Made by a program: the position numbers and the translations under genes. Shown piece after piece: positions 38,501 to 45,783 of a stretch of DNA of 64,000 nt. The DNA is from Oscillatoria sp. SIO1A7. GTDB taxonomy: Bacteria > Cyanobacteriota > Cyanobacteriia > Cyanobacteriales > Laspinemataceae. Each line of letters starts with the position of its first letter. Within the stretch, counting starts at the first letter, position 1. The stretch covers positions 372,359 through 436,358 of the forward strand of contig JAAHFN010000001.1 in NCBI GenBank assembly GCA_010672965.1, read 5' to 3'. The notes beneath the pieces were generated by a model. That model saw only the letters and a list, made by a program, of their open reading frames with translations, did not search any database and was not told the DNA's origin.

Positions 38501-38763
38501 TCCTGGATTCTTAAGCCGCTTACATTTTTGGTATTTAGCGACATAATTCGCATATAGGCGCTATTGGCGGCCACCAAGCGAAAGTCAACTGGATCTGCCC
38601 CAAGATCTACTGGCAGTACATCCACCATGAAAATGCCATCTGATGTATTTTCTAATACAGCTTGCAGGCTGGCTTCGGTTTCGCTAACTGCGGCATATTT
38701 ACGAACCGACTTCCGTTTTGCCTCTGACTGGTTTGCATTCATAGACTTGTCTCTATGGGACAT
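35572..38763 (-). CDS. PAS-GAF-PAS-GAF-GGDEF-EAL signalling protein with degenerate EAL
   Basis: A 1063-residue soluble sensor. Order: PAS (about 30-155), GAF (about 165-320), PAS with its PAC segment (about 325-440), GAF (about 460-625), GGDEF (about 635-800), EAL (about 815-1055). GGDEF is intact (WGGDEF about 706-711), but the inhibition site is SKGD instead of RxxD. The EAL domain has ESL for EAL and DDFGTAYGSL, yet LKLPKTMV replaces the usual KID and AKGVET replaces AEGVET. Lost are the Asp after the conserved Lys and the glutamate used as general base. It should make, but not degrade, c-di-GMP (inference from known EAL chemistry). The start could also be the second Met (MNANQ). Confidence 0.92.
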   Translation of the reverse strand: MSHRDKSMNANQSEAKRKSVRKYAAVSETEASLQAVLENTSDGIFMVDVLPVDLGADPVDFRLVAANSAYMRIMSLNTKNVSGLRIQDSLPEGWARATNLSLGCCAKQGESISYEATFELGGQSRTLLTTLSPVWRNDGTISQIVGVCQDVTERRRVLKEARLLQTLTLAIAESQNFHAALGVALRKICEVAGWDYGEGWVPDPTRDRLERSPAWYGASKYRQFRRLSEELTFPLETGVFGQVWSLHSTEWAPDVSPGDKSLLRVEEAIARGFKAGLSMPLLAGGEVLAVLVFFMAAPSGADRRLIEVISAITVQLGVVMHHKKYRHLFENALTGMFQTSPEGRYLTVNPMLARIYGYDSPEEMMAMLTDIDRDLYVDIKSRADFQNLVRERDSVCGFETRVYRKDGSIIWISERARAVRDPNGRIVGYEGTVEDITQRKQAELDLYQRDRLLQGTAEAMQHLLTNNNHSEAIEKALAILGQTTEVDRICLYENHLHPQIGELALSLRSEWVSTLVEPKLSKPHWQNLTYQSFGASRWYELLSAGNSIRGLTRESPTVERQLLEKEGIVSFLIVPILVSDQFWGCVGFEDCQGDRQWSESEISILLAIAASIGGAIQQQKTEEMIQYRASHDLLTGLPNRLLFDEHLEVALARAKRSTEMLAVCFVDLDRFKIVNDTLGHRVGDQLLQRASERLKGCLSKGDILARWGGDEFILLLPQISSAEDAGMVAKRLLLALQSNFDIEGHEISITASVGIAIYPTDGTTAETLMKNADTALYRAKDAGRNNYQIHYRNPHSPTASQELLLGNNLYLALEREEFVLYYQPIVRIDTGEIVQIESLVRWQHPELGLLLPQQFLPYAEENGSIIPIGRWVLQTACRQNKAWQDAGYTFAVTANISKRELQQPDLVSWIARILNETGLEPRLLELEITEKTAMEDVNFTQAILSEFDRMGVAIAIDDFGTAYGSLNSLQKFPIHTLKLPKTMVQSLTPHSYESATIAALVAFGKQRHLRVVAKGVETEARQGLLRGLHCQQMQGNLFSPPLSPADVTYLLENTAFKQEARIA

Positions 38764-39226
38764 TAGGGCTTTGCCCCGGTTTTAACCCTAATTATTATCA
38801 GATTTTTGAACTAGGACGTAAATAAATACTTTTTCCTGTTTTTTGGTTATGAGGCTCCACTCGCTAGTTTGAAGCCTCTCAATTTTGCCTGGAAGCTAAC
38901 CTTGGTGATTTTTGTAACCATATTAGCGTTTATTATACCTATAACATATCATATTTTATTATTTTTTAGGTTTTTGATTTAACAAACTGAACAATTTTCC
39001 TGGATTACAGCAGAAAAAAGCTTTATAGATCGCCAAAAAATTTAAGCATTTGTTAGCTAATTGGCAGGTTTGCTTTGTATAGGACGCTTTATATGGGACG
39101 GCTCCTTGCCTTCTTTGCTCCTCTCCCCGGATACCTGCTGCAAGAGCATCCTCAAGCAGATAGTCAATTCTACCTTAGCCGAAGCTATAGGCGCATCCTA
39201 TAAATTCGCCTAACCACCAAATTTTA
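38764..39226. other. AT-rich spacer upstream of the GGDEF-EAL gene
   Basis: No gene seen. Very AT-rich around 38930-39050, with TATTATACCTATAACATATC-like words that may include the leftward promoter. Confidence 0.5.
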
Positions 39227-39329
39227 TATAGCAGTAAGCTGTCAGCTATCAGCTCGATCGCAGCATTGCCGTTACTAGCCCGGAGCGCAAAACATTAAAT
39301 TGCCCTAACCAAACATGGGTATTGCTATA
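39227..39329 (-). repeat. MITE-like element, TATAGCA...TACTGCTATA family (copy 6, inverted)
   Basis: Begins TATAGCAGTAAGC and ends ATTGCTATA. On the - strand it shows AATTTAATGTTTTGCGCTCC and GGCTAGTAACGGCAATGC, in the family order. Confidence 0.65.
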
Positions 39330-39382
39330 CTTAAAATCTTATACTTACTTAGTTTAGTATTGTAAGTTACAACAGCGATCGC

Positions 39383-40072
39383 TTAATAACCAAAGCGGTA
39401 TCCTTTACCATAGACCGTGTGAATTAGAGGCAGCTCGCCCTCGGCTTCTATCTTGCGTCGCAGGAGACGAATTTGGGCGGCGAGGACGTTACTGGTAGGT
39501 TGGTCGTTAGCACCCCATAAATGGTGCTGAATTTCTTGGCGAGTTAGCAGTTGATTCGGGTGATTCATAAAATACTCCAGCAATTGGCTTTCTTTTTCTG
39601 ACAGCTCAATCGTTCGTTCTCCCCGGTAAGCAAGCTGGTTAGAACAGTCTAATTCCAAGTCTTCCACTCGCACTTTAGCGGCGCATTCGCTCCTGTTGCT
39701 CGCAGCGCCAGCCTCCCGACGCCTGAGCAGCGCCCTCGTCCGCGCCAGTAGTTCTCGCAGCTCAAAAGGTTTGACCAAATAATCGTCAGCACCGGCATCG
39801 AGCCCTTCTACTCTATTATCTAAAGTATCCTTAGCGGTCAGAAAGAGTACGGGGGTCATGTCTCCCCTATCTCGCAGTTGCTGGCAAATCTCTAGCCCCG
39901 AGAGTAGGGGTAGCATCCAATCCAGAATCAGCAAATCGTAGCCCCCCCGAGATGCCCGGTCGTTGCCCTCCGCCCCATCCGATGCTACCTCAACCCTGTA
40001 CCCCTCGCGAGTCAGCGCCCTGCTCAGGGGCTCGGTCAGTTCGATTTCATCGTCAACCAGGAGAATTCGCAT
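39383..40072 (-). CDS. rppA: OmpR/PhoB-family response regulator (RppA-like)
   Basis: A 229-residue regulator: receiver domain (1-115) with acidic pocket Asp7/Asp8, phospho-acceptor Asp51 (LILDWMLP), Lys101 (LVKPFE), then a winged-helix domain (about 135-229, LSEKESQLLEYFMNHPNQLLTRQEI ... TVYGKGYRFGY in outline). ATG at 40072 (MRILLVDDE) is chosen; the frame to 40159 runs into a TTGGGCATT repeat and leaves the family. The receiver sequence resembles cyanobacterial RppA/NrsR regulators, linked to plastoquinone redox or nickel responses. No histidine kinase gene is next to it, so its partner is elsewhere. The symbol is by resemblance. Confidence 0.82.
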   Translation of the reverse strand: MRILLVDDEIELTEPLSRALTREGYRVEVASDGAEGNDRASRGGYDLLILDWMLPLLSGLEICQQLRDRGDMTPVLFLTAKDTLDNRVEGLDAGADDYLVKPFELRELLARTRALLRRREAGAASNRSECAAKVRVEDLELDCSNQLAYRGERTIELSEKESQLLEYFMNHPNQLLTRQEIQHHLWGANDQPTSNVLAAQIRLLRRKIEAEGELPLIHTVYGKGYRFGY

Positions 40073-40226
40073 AGGGTATTGGGCATTGAGTATTGGGCAT
40101 TGGGCAATCCCCCCTTTCAAAGGGGGAATGGCATCGAAAAAAATTGCAAAATTATTCAAAACTACCTTGATGGGCTACTAGAAACCGCAACCTATATACT
40201 ATTAGCAATTACTTATCATCATATAA

Positions 40227-40871
40227 ATGCTAACCGTCGCACTTCCCAAAGGTTCCCTGTTAAAAGATAGTATCCGGCTCCTACAATCGGTTGGATTAGA
40301 TTTCAGCGCTTTTCTCGATTCTAGCAACCGCCAATTAACAATTCAAGAACCCACCGGCACCGCCAAAGGATTGCTTGTGCGGGCCACTGACGTGCCGGTT
40401 TATGTGGAATACGGCCAAGCTCAGTTGGGAATTGTCGGTTACGATATTCTCCGGGAAAAAACTCCCCAAGTGGCTCATCTGCTCGACCTCGGATTTGGCC
40501 ACTGTCGGCTGTCAGTGGCGGTGAAGGGGTCTAGCAATTATCGACGTGGGGTCGAACTACCGCCTCATTGTCGAGTTGCGTCTAAGTTTGTCCATTGCGC
40601 TCGGGAATACTTTCATAGTATAGACCTTCCGGTAGAGATTATACCCCTGTACGGTTCTGTAGAACTCGGGCCAATTACGGGAATGTCGGAGGCAATTGTA
40701 GATTTAGTTTCCACTGGTCGTACCCTCAAAGAAAACGGCTTAATTGAAATCGAGCTTTTGTTTGAAAGTACGGCGCGACTGGTTGCCCATCCTTTGAGTT
40801 ATCGCCTTAATGCTGATGGTTTGGATGGGGTTATTTCTCAGTTGCGAGAGACAGTATTGTCTGCGGTCTAG
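40227..40871 (+). CDS. hisG: ATP phosphoribosyltransferase, short form
   Basis: First step of histidine synthesis: joins ATP and PRPP. 214 residues, the short form (catalytic domain only) that needs a HisZ regulatory subunit. Motifs: [14 protein letters not shown] at the N-terminus, [22 protein letters not shown], and [22 protein letters not shown], the PRPP loop. Divergent from the response-regulator gene. The last 60 bp are duplicated as a broken copy at 41513-41574 as part of a segmental duplication. Confidence 0.96.
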   Translation: MLTVALPKGSLLKDSIRLLQSVGLDFSAFLDSSNRQLTIQEPTGTAKGLLVRATDVPVYVEYGQAQLGIVGYDILREKTPQVAHLLDLGFGHCRLSVAVKGSSNYRRGVELPPHCRVASKFVHCAREYFHSIDLPVEIIPLYGSVELGPITGMSEAIVDLVSTGRTLKENGLIEIELLFESTARLVAHPLSYRLNADGLDGVISQLRETVLSAV

Positions 40872-40910
40872 GGCAAAGGCGATCGCTCGTATATTTTGCG
40901 ATCGCCCAAA

Positions 40911-41483
40911 CTAAAAATCTACCGCTCGCAAAATATACGAGCAATCTTCGGGTTTATATGCTTGCCTCGATATAGCATAGTAGGTTAGGTTGCGATTGTA
41001 ATAACGAGAAGCAACTTGTTTCTCATACTTCATCCCGACCTTCTCCATCACCCGAAGAGAAGCAAGGTTTTCGGTATCGGCAAAGGCAACAATTCGCTCC
41101 AGCTTTAGGGTCTCAAAGCCATACCTTAGACTGGCTTTTGCCCCTTCTGTAGCTAGACCTTTGCCCCAGTAAGGCTTGGCAAACATATAACTCAATAATA
41201 TACTGTCTGGCGTAGTTTCTGGCGGTTGCTTGAAGAACTGAAGCCCGCAGTAGCCAGTCAATTGTGAATTATGCTTATAAATTACAGCCCACAAACCAAA
41301 GTGACGATCTCGATAGTGCTGAATAATGCGAGCCAAGTTTTCGCTAACTTGTTCTCTGGATAGGGGTTTTCCATCTCCCATATACCTCATCACATTTGGA
41401 TCGCTCCTGATGAGGAATAGATCTTCTAGGTCATCGGGTTTAAAAAGCCTTAAATAAAGCCGCTTTGTTTCAATTTCGTCCAC
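40911..41483 (-). CDS. GNAT-family N-acetyltransferase (RimJ/RimL type), copy A
   Basis: A 190-residue acetyltransferase: TKRLYLRLFKPDDLEDL, GLWAVIYKHNSQLTGYCGL, then the acetyl-CoA loop PYWGKGLATEGAKASL (Q/R-x-x-G-x-G/A variant) and LERIVAFADTENLASLRVMEKVGM. The gene begins with GTG (GTGGACGAA). It is a tandem duplicate of the gene at 41595-42146, with about eight extra residues (ETTPDSILL) after GLQFFKQPP. The substrate is unknown; such proteins acetylate ribosomal-protein N-termini or small molecules. Convergent with hisG. Confidence 0.88.
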   Translation of the reverse strand: MDEIETKRLYLRLFKPDDLEDLFLIRSDPNVMRYMGDGKPLSREQVSENLARIIQHYRDRHFGLWAVIYKHNSQLTGYCGLQFFKQPPETTPDSILLSYMFAKPYWGKGLATEGAKASLRYGFETLKLERIVAFADTENLASLRVMEKVGMKYEKQVASRYYNRNLTYYAISRQAYKPEDCSYILRAVDF

Positions 41484-41512
41484 GATCGCTTCTCAATGAT
41501 TTAGCTATTGTC

Positions 41513-41574
41513 TTACTGATGATTTAGATCGGGTTATTTCTCAGTTGCGAGAGGCGGTATTTTCTGAGGTCTAG
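41513..41574 (+). pseudogene. Duplicated 3' fragment of hisG
   Basis: GGGTTATTTCTCAGTTGCGA and GAGGTCTAG align with the end of hisG (40812-40871), including the stop, with about ten differences in 60 bp. The fragment has no start. It marks the junction of the segmental duplication that also copied the acetyltransferase gene. Confidence 0.85.
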
Positions 41575-41594
41575 CACAAAGGCGATCGCCCAAA

Positions 41595-42146
41595 CTAAAA
41601 ATCTACCGTTCGCAAAATATACGAGCAATCTTCGGGTTTATATGCTTGCTTCGATCTAGCATAGTAGGCTACGTTGCGGTTGTAGTAACGAGCTTCTTTC
41701 TCGTATTTCATGCCGACCTTCTCCATCACCCGACGAGAAGCAAGGTTTTCGGGATAAGCAACGGCAACAATTCGCTCTAGCTTTAGGGTTTCAAAGCCAT
41801 ACTTTAGGCTGGCTTTTGCCCCTTCTGTAGCTAAACCTTTGCCCCAGTAAGCTTTAGCCAGCATATAACCCAATTCAATTTCCGGCGTTTGTTCCAAAAA
41901 CTGAAGACCGCAGTAGCCAATCAATTGCGAATCCTGTTTGTAAATGACAGCCCACAAACCGAAGCGATGCTCTCGATAGTGCTGGATAATGCGAGCCAAG
42001 TTTTCGCTAACTTCTTCTCTGGATAGCGGGTTTCCATCTCGCATATACCTCATCACATCTGGATCGCTCCTGATGAGGGATAGGGCTTCTAGGTCATCGG
42101 GGTTAAAAAGCCTTAAATAGAGTCGCTCTGTCTCAAGTTCGTCCAT
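41595..42146 (-). CDS. GNAT-family N-acetyltransferase (RimJ/RimL type), copy B
   Basis: A 183-residue duplicate of the neighbouring gene: TERLYLRLFNPDDLEAL, LWAVIYKQDSQLIGYCGL, AYWGKGLATEGAKASL, RVMEKVGM and the shared end YKPEDCSYIL. It starts with ATG rather than GTG. It lacks the extra residues of copy A, so it probably keeps the ancestral form (IELGYML, as in most relatives). Its 3' flank has lost 19 bp between two GCGATCGC sites relative to copy A. Confidence 0.88.
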   Translation of the reverse strand: MDELETERLYLRLFNPDDLEALSLIRSDPDVMRYMRDGNPLSREEVSENLARIIQHYREHRFGLWAVIYKQDSQLIGYCGLQFLEQTPEIELGYMLAKAYWGKGLATEGAKASLKYGFETLKLERIVAVAYPENLASRRVMEKVGMKYEKEARYYNRNVAYYARSKQAYKPEDCSYILRTVDF

Positions 42147-42292
42147 GATGAATTCTCAATCAAGATGTCAAATTTTAATTTCGCAGATCTGCCGCCAGTT
42201 CCTTGGGCTTAGCCGCTTCTAAAAGGCAGCCTGGCGCGGCTCACAAATAAAGCCCAAAAGGGCAAATGGATTGCAAAAGTGAAATGCTCCCA

Positions 42293-42332
42293 ACCCTACC
42301 GCTACACCCTACCGCTACACCCTACCGCTACA
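42293..42332 (+). repeat. Three 14-15-bp direct units (ACCCTACCGCTAC)
   Basis: ACCCTACCGCTAC is repeated three times. The same word in reverse complement (GGTAGGGT) builds the repeat at 63633-63720. Confidence 0.8.
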
Positions 42333-42370
42333 GTCTAATTTTTTGCCCAATGCCTGACTTTCTCAAAGTA

Positions 42371-42397
42371 AAAAAAACCCCGACCAAAAGGTCGGGG
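42371..42397 (-). terminator. Intrinsic terminator on the - strand, downstream of psbY
   Basis: On the - strand, CCCCGACC, then TTTT, then GGTCGGGG gives an 8-bp GC stem, followed by TTTTTTT. It lies about 320 bp beyond the psbY stop, after the minisatellite and a roughly 100-bp unique segment. Confidence 0.85.
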
Positions 42398-42507
42398 GCA
42401 CCAAGAGGTGCATATCTTAGTTTCGTGTTTGCTAATACGAAAAGGGGCAGTCTAAGCTGCTTGCCCAACGAGACGCGATGAGGTAGTTTTGAGTTCCTAC
42501 CTCAAAA

Positions 42508-42706
42508 TTGGGAATGGAATTGGGTCAAATGAGAAGGGTGGGAGGCCGCCATAGAGGTGTGGGATGGTGTGGTGTGGGAGGTATCGGAGGTGTGGTGCGG
42601 GAGGTGGGAGGCGTGGTAAGGGTCCTCAGAACTCCTGAAAGTTCTCCCATCTCTCCCCACAGTCCCATCTCTCCCCCCTCTTCCCAAAGTCTCCCCTCTT
42701 CCCACA
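42508..42706. repeat. Palindromic minisatellite, GTGTGGGAGG / CCCATCTCTCCCC
   Basis: The left arm has G-rich GGTGTGGGATGGTGTGG units. The right arm, after TCCTCAGAACTCC, has C-rich CATCTCTCCCC and CTCTTCCCAC units. It ends nine bases before the psbY stop codon, so it is directly downstream of that gene. Confidence 0.87.
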
Positions 42707-42714
42707 GCGTAAGC

Positions 42715-42834
42715 TTAAACTTCCTTATTCAGCCAGCCATCTAATTGTGATAGGGCCGCTTTTCCGATCCAGAAAGCTACCCAACCTCCTAACAGAAGGA
42801 GCGGTGCTAGGACGATTAGCAGACGTAAGTCCAT
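42715..42834 (-). CDS. psbY: Photosystem II protein Y (PsbY)
   Basis: A 39-residue single-helix protein, easily missed because of its size. It begins MDLRLLIVLAPLLL and continues GGWVAFWIGKAAL, then ends in a short polar tail with WLNKEV. PsbY starts with MDWR-like residues, a membrane helix rich in Leu/Val/Ala and a GWxxxxIG turn; all are visible here. It sits at the edge of photosystem II near cytochrome b559. The ribosome site AAGGGGG lies seven to eight bases before ATG. A minisatellite follows the stop, and the first terminator for this strand is at 42371-42397. Confidence 0.88.
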   Translation of the reverse strand: MDLRLLIVLAPLLLLGGWVAFWIGKAALSQLDGWLNKEV

Positions 42835-42952
42835 ATATATTTCCCCCTTTTAAGTTTTATCAAGGATTCTCATCTTTAATTATATTGTGTAACGAAGTGG
42901 CTCTATTTGCCAGACTTTAGCTTAAATTTTTAGGTTTAAATTGAATGGTCCT

Positions 42953-43507
42953 CTAGTTGGGTTGGGCAAATCCCAGGTCTGTACTTTTGCCAGCATGAGT
43001 TAAAGCCAATTTCTGATAGCGTTCGGCATGTTCTATTAGATTGGCGGCTTCGGAGTCGGGGACTTCGCGCAGGCGCTTGGCAGGAATGCCGACAACGAGC
43101 GATCGCGCCGGTACGTCTTTGGTTACCACGGCACCGGCCCCAACAATACTGCCTTCCCCAACTCGAACGCCATCCATAACTACAGCGCCAATGCCAATCA
43201 GACAGCCTCTCTCAATATGGGCGGAATGAACGACGGCTCTATGACCGACGGTTACATGGTCTTCTAATATAGTGGGCTGGCCGGGATCTCCATGTAAGAT
43301 AGCGCCATCTTGAATATTGGTACTTGCTCCGATCGCAATCTTTTCTATATCGCCGCGCACTATTGCCCCATACCAGATGCTCGCACCGGAACCCACTTCC
43401 ACCCAGCCAATGACTGTAGCATTTGCAGCGACGAAGGCCGCCTCAGTTAGATCGGGAGCGGGCCAAGGTTTCCCAGTTGTCATAGATTCGTCTCGATCGA
43501 TCGCCAT
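42953..43507 (-). CDS. Gamma-carbonic-anhydrase-like hexapeptide-repeat protein
   Basis: A 184-residue left-handed beta-helix protein: repeated [LIV]-G-x4 turns (VIGWVEVGSGASIW, IGASTNIQDGAILHGD, IGIGAVVMDGVRVGEG, VGAGAVVTKDVP). Zinc-ligand-type histidines occur in ILHGD and VGHRAVVHSAH, as in the gamma-CA/YrdA family. It could be a carbonic anhydrase-like or acyltransferase-like enzyme; the metal ligands favour the former, but activity is unproven. It is distinct from the carboxysome protein CcmM, which would carry Rubisco-small-subunit-like repeats. The start may instead be the Met at residue 9 (MTTGKP). Confidence 0.87.
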   Translation of the reverse strand: MAIDRDESMTTGKPWPAPDLTEAAFVAANATVIGWVEVGSGASIWYGAIVRGDIEKIAIGASTNIQDGAILHGDPGQPTILEDHVTVGHRAVVHSAHIERGCLIGIGAVVMDGVRVGEGSIVGAGAVVTKDVPARSLVVGIPAKRLREVPDSEAANLIEHAERYQKLALTHAGKSTDLGFAQPN

Positions 43508-43618
43508 TTTTACTATCTAATTAAGGAACTAACAGGAGAATGAGAATTTCGAGAATAGCCATGTCTAGCTATAATAAAACCACCATAACTGGTACATAGA
43601 GAGGATTTTGGTCCCTAA

Positions 43619-44143
43619 ATGTCCACGATCGATCTAGCCTTACAATATCCAATATTCGGTCCAGAAATTAGTTGTCCTCATTGCCGTCAGCCTATTGCCG
43701 CTCTAACTTTGACGGATACCTATCTGTGTCCCAGGCATGGTGCTTTTGAGGCCGACCCTAACACTGGCGAACTCAAGCATCTCCAGTCGGGCCGATATTG
43801 GCGTCAGTGGAATGACGAGTGGTATCGGCAGCATACCCACCCCGATGGCATTCGCTTTGAAATCCACGAAGCATTAGATAGGCTCTACACTCAGGGCTAT
43901 CGCGCTACCCGCGTGATTATTGCCCAACGCTATCAAGAATTAATCTCCGGTTACTTGGAGCGCAGTACCCCTTGGCAGGGACAGAAGCAAACAGACAATT
44001 CTCTGCTGCTAAAACTGTACGGTCTGCCCGTAGAGTTTGGACCCGACCCCAAAGAGGAACCCTGCTGGGAAGTGATTAATTTTACTCTGGAAAAGGAGCC
44101 TGGAGTGCCGATGCGATATCCCTATTTCAAATTATTTGAATAA
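43619..44143 (+). CDS. TIGR02652-family cyanobacterial protein
   Basis: A 174-residue protein found in cyanobacteria, function unknown. The N-terminus holds a zinc-finger-like set CPHC (about 19-22) and CPRH (about 37-40). Then come HLQSGRYWRQWNDEWYRQHTHPDG-type aromatic residues and the conserved RATRVIIAQRYQELISGYL. Divergent from the gamma-CA gene with 111 bp between. The family name is from memory of the pattern. Confidence 0.75.
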   Translation: MSTIDLALQYPIFGPEISCPHCRQPIAALTLTDTYLCPRHGAFEADPNTGELKHLQSGRYWRQWNDEWYRQHTHPDGIRFEIHEALDRLYTQGYRATRVIIAQRYQELISGYLERSTPWQGQKQTDNSLLLKLYGLPVEFGPDPKEEPCWEVINFTLEKEPGVPMRYPYFKLFE

Positions 44144-44257
44144 TTGGAATAATTTGAATTGGCGATCGCAGCCGGAATCAATCCCGAAAAAGAAACAAAA
44201 GGATAAGAAAGATTAGCTGCCAGTTTTTGCTGCGAGCCTTAGCTGCGAGCCCATACT

Positions 44258-44692
44258 ATGCACCATGCCTCTATTCGCACTGCAAACATTCACCGAGCTA
44301 TAGCTTTTTACGAGCAGCTCGGTTTCGCAGTTAGCGAGCGTTTTACTGCCGGAATTACCCTGGCTTGTTGGATGGAAGGTCCTCTAGGACGAATCGAACT
44401 GATCCAAATTCCCGAGCCGCGACCGGCAGCAGATGCTTTTGGAGACGAGCATTATACCGGCTACTATCACTTATCCTTTGACATTACCGAGGCAACTCCA
44501 GACCTACCGACCTGGTTGGATAACTTGCAAAAATGCTTTGCCCAAGCCGCCGAGTCTGAGTCTAGCGAGCTGCAACCTCTAAAGGTTCTCTTGAAACCGA
44601 CCCAACAGATAATCGGCGATCGCGCCTACGAAGTCGCCTTTATTGCCGATGCCGATGGCTTGCCCCTAGAGTTTATCCGAGTCTTGGGTTAG
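44258..44692 (+). CDS. VOC-superfamily (glyoxalase/bleomycin-resistance-like) protein
   Basis: A 144-residue single VOC domain: HHASIRTANIHRAIAFYEQLGF at the N-terminus and GLPLEFIRVLG at the end, with paired beta-alpha-beta-beta-beta units. The metal-site residues would be His3, Glu59-type and the final Glu, but the enzyme activity cannot be told from sequence. It lies 114 bp after the TIGR02652 gene on the same strand and may share its transcript. A minisatellite begins at its stop. Confidence 0.85.
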   Translation: MHHASIRTANIHRAIAFYEQLGFAVSERFTAGITLACWMEGPLGRIELIQIPEPRPAADAFGDEHYTGYYHLSFDITEATPDLPTWLDNLQKCFAQAAESESSELQPLKVLLKPTQQIIGDRAYEVAFIADADGLPLEFIRVLG

Positions 44693-44872
44693 GGTGTGGG
44701 TTGTGGGGTGTGGGGTGTAGGGGGAAGTGTGAAAAGTGTGGGAAGGGTGGGAAGTGTGGGAAGTGTGGGAAGCCGCCACCCTTGGTGTGGGAAGAAGGCA
44801 CAGAATATTCTTCTCCCCATCTTCCCAATCTTCCCCATCTCTCTCCCCTACACCCCACACCCTACACCCTAA
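44693..44872. repeat. Palindromic minisatellite, GGTGTGGGTTGTGGGG / CCCCACACCCTACACCC
   Basis: It starts at the VOC stop codon. GTGTGGGAAG units (five close copies) fill the left arm; CATCTTCCCAATCTTCCCC and CACCCTACACCC fill the right arm. The outer arms GGGTGTGGG and CCCACACCC are complementary. TGCCCAATGCCCAATGCC follows to about 44902. Confidence 0.9.
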
Positions 44873-44952
44873 TTCGCGAGCCCAATGCCCAATGCCCAAT
44901 GCCTCATGCCAAATTCTTTTACAGTAAATACCATAACTTACTCATCTAGTAC

Positions 44953-45783
44953 ATGAACATTTTTTCTAATCTGCTTGCCCAACCCGCCCAAAAGACCCGT
45001 ACCAACAAAAGACCGCGACGAACTATAGAGCTAAAATCAAAACGAGAAATCGAAATAATGCGTCGCTCGTCCGAGATTGTCGCTACGGTTCTAAAAGAAA
45101 TTGCCGAAATGGTCGAGCCCGGAATGACAACTGCTGACTTGGATGCCCATGCAGAAAAGCGGATTAGGGAAATGGGGGCAGTGCCCAGCTTCAAAGGCTA
45201 CCACGGTTTTCCGGCCTCGATTTGTTCCAGCATTAACAATGAAGTAGTGCATGGCATTCCTAACAAAAAGAAAACGATTTACCCTGGCGACGTCCTGAAA
45301 GTGGATACCGGCGCTTACCAACAAGGTTTCCACGGTGACTCCTGCATTACAATAGCTGTGGGAGAAGTAACCCCAGAAGCGGCCAAGTTGATTCGAGTCG
45401 CAGAAGAAGCTTTATATAAAGGTATAGAACAAGTTAAAGCCGGCAGCTATTTGATGGATCTGGCTGGAGCAATTGAAGACCATGTAAAATCTAATGGCTT
45501 TAGCGTCGTCGAAGACTTTACGGGTCATGGAGTTGGCCGCAATCTCCATGAAGAGCCTTCGGTGTTTAATTTCCGCACTCGCGAGATGCCAAATGTCAAG
45601 CTTCGTGCGGGCATGACTTTGGCCATAGAGCCGATTGTCAATCAGGGCACTAAAATAACAAAGATTTTAGCGGATAAATGGACTGCAGTTACGGCGGATA
45701 ATTCCTTGTCAGCTCAGTTCGAGCATACGGTTTTAGTTACTGAAAGCGGTTATGAGATTTTAACCGATAGAACTAATCTTTAA
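44953..45783 (+). CDS. map: Methionine aminopeptidase, type I
   Basis: Removes the initiator Met from new proteins. 276 residues; all five metal ligands of the family are present: Asp118 (KVDTG), Asp129 (HGDS), His192 (GHGVG), Glu226 (AIEPIV) and Glu257 (QFEHT). The N-terminus has an extra basic stretch ([10 protein letters not shown]), about 25 residues, without a zinc finger, as in some cyanobacterial isoforms. The stop overlaps the first unit of the 76-bp tandem array. Start ATG at 44953. Confidence 0.96.
   Translation: MNIFSNLLAQPAQKTRTNKRPRRTIELKSKREIEIMRRSSEIVATVLKEIAEMVEPGMTTADLDAHAEKRIREMGAVPSFKGYHGFPASICSSINNEVVHGIPNKKKTIYPGDVLKVDTGAYQQGFHGDSCITIAVGEVTPEAAKLIRVAEEALYKGIEQVKAGSYLMDLAGAIEDHVKSNGFSVVEDFTGHGVGRNLHEEPSVFNFRTREMPNVKLRAGMTLAIEPIVNQGTKITKILADKWTAVTADNSLSAQFEHTVLVTESGYEILTDRTNL

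Noticed and set aside
42502..42744. Opposed Gly/Val/Arg-rich frames
   Set aside because: They are produced by the G-rich and C-rich arms of the minisatellite beside psbY.
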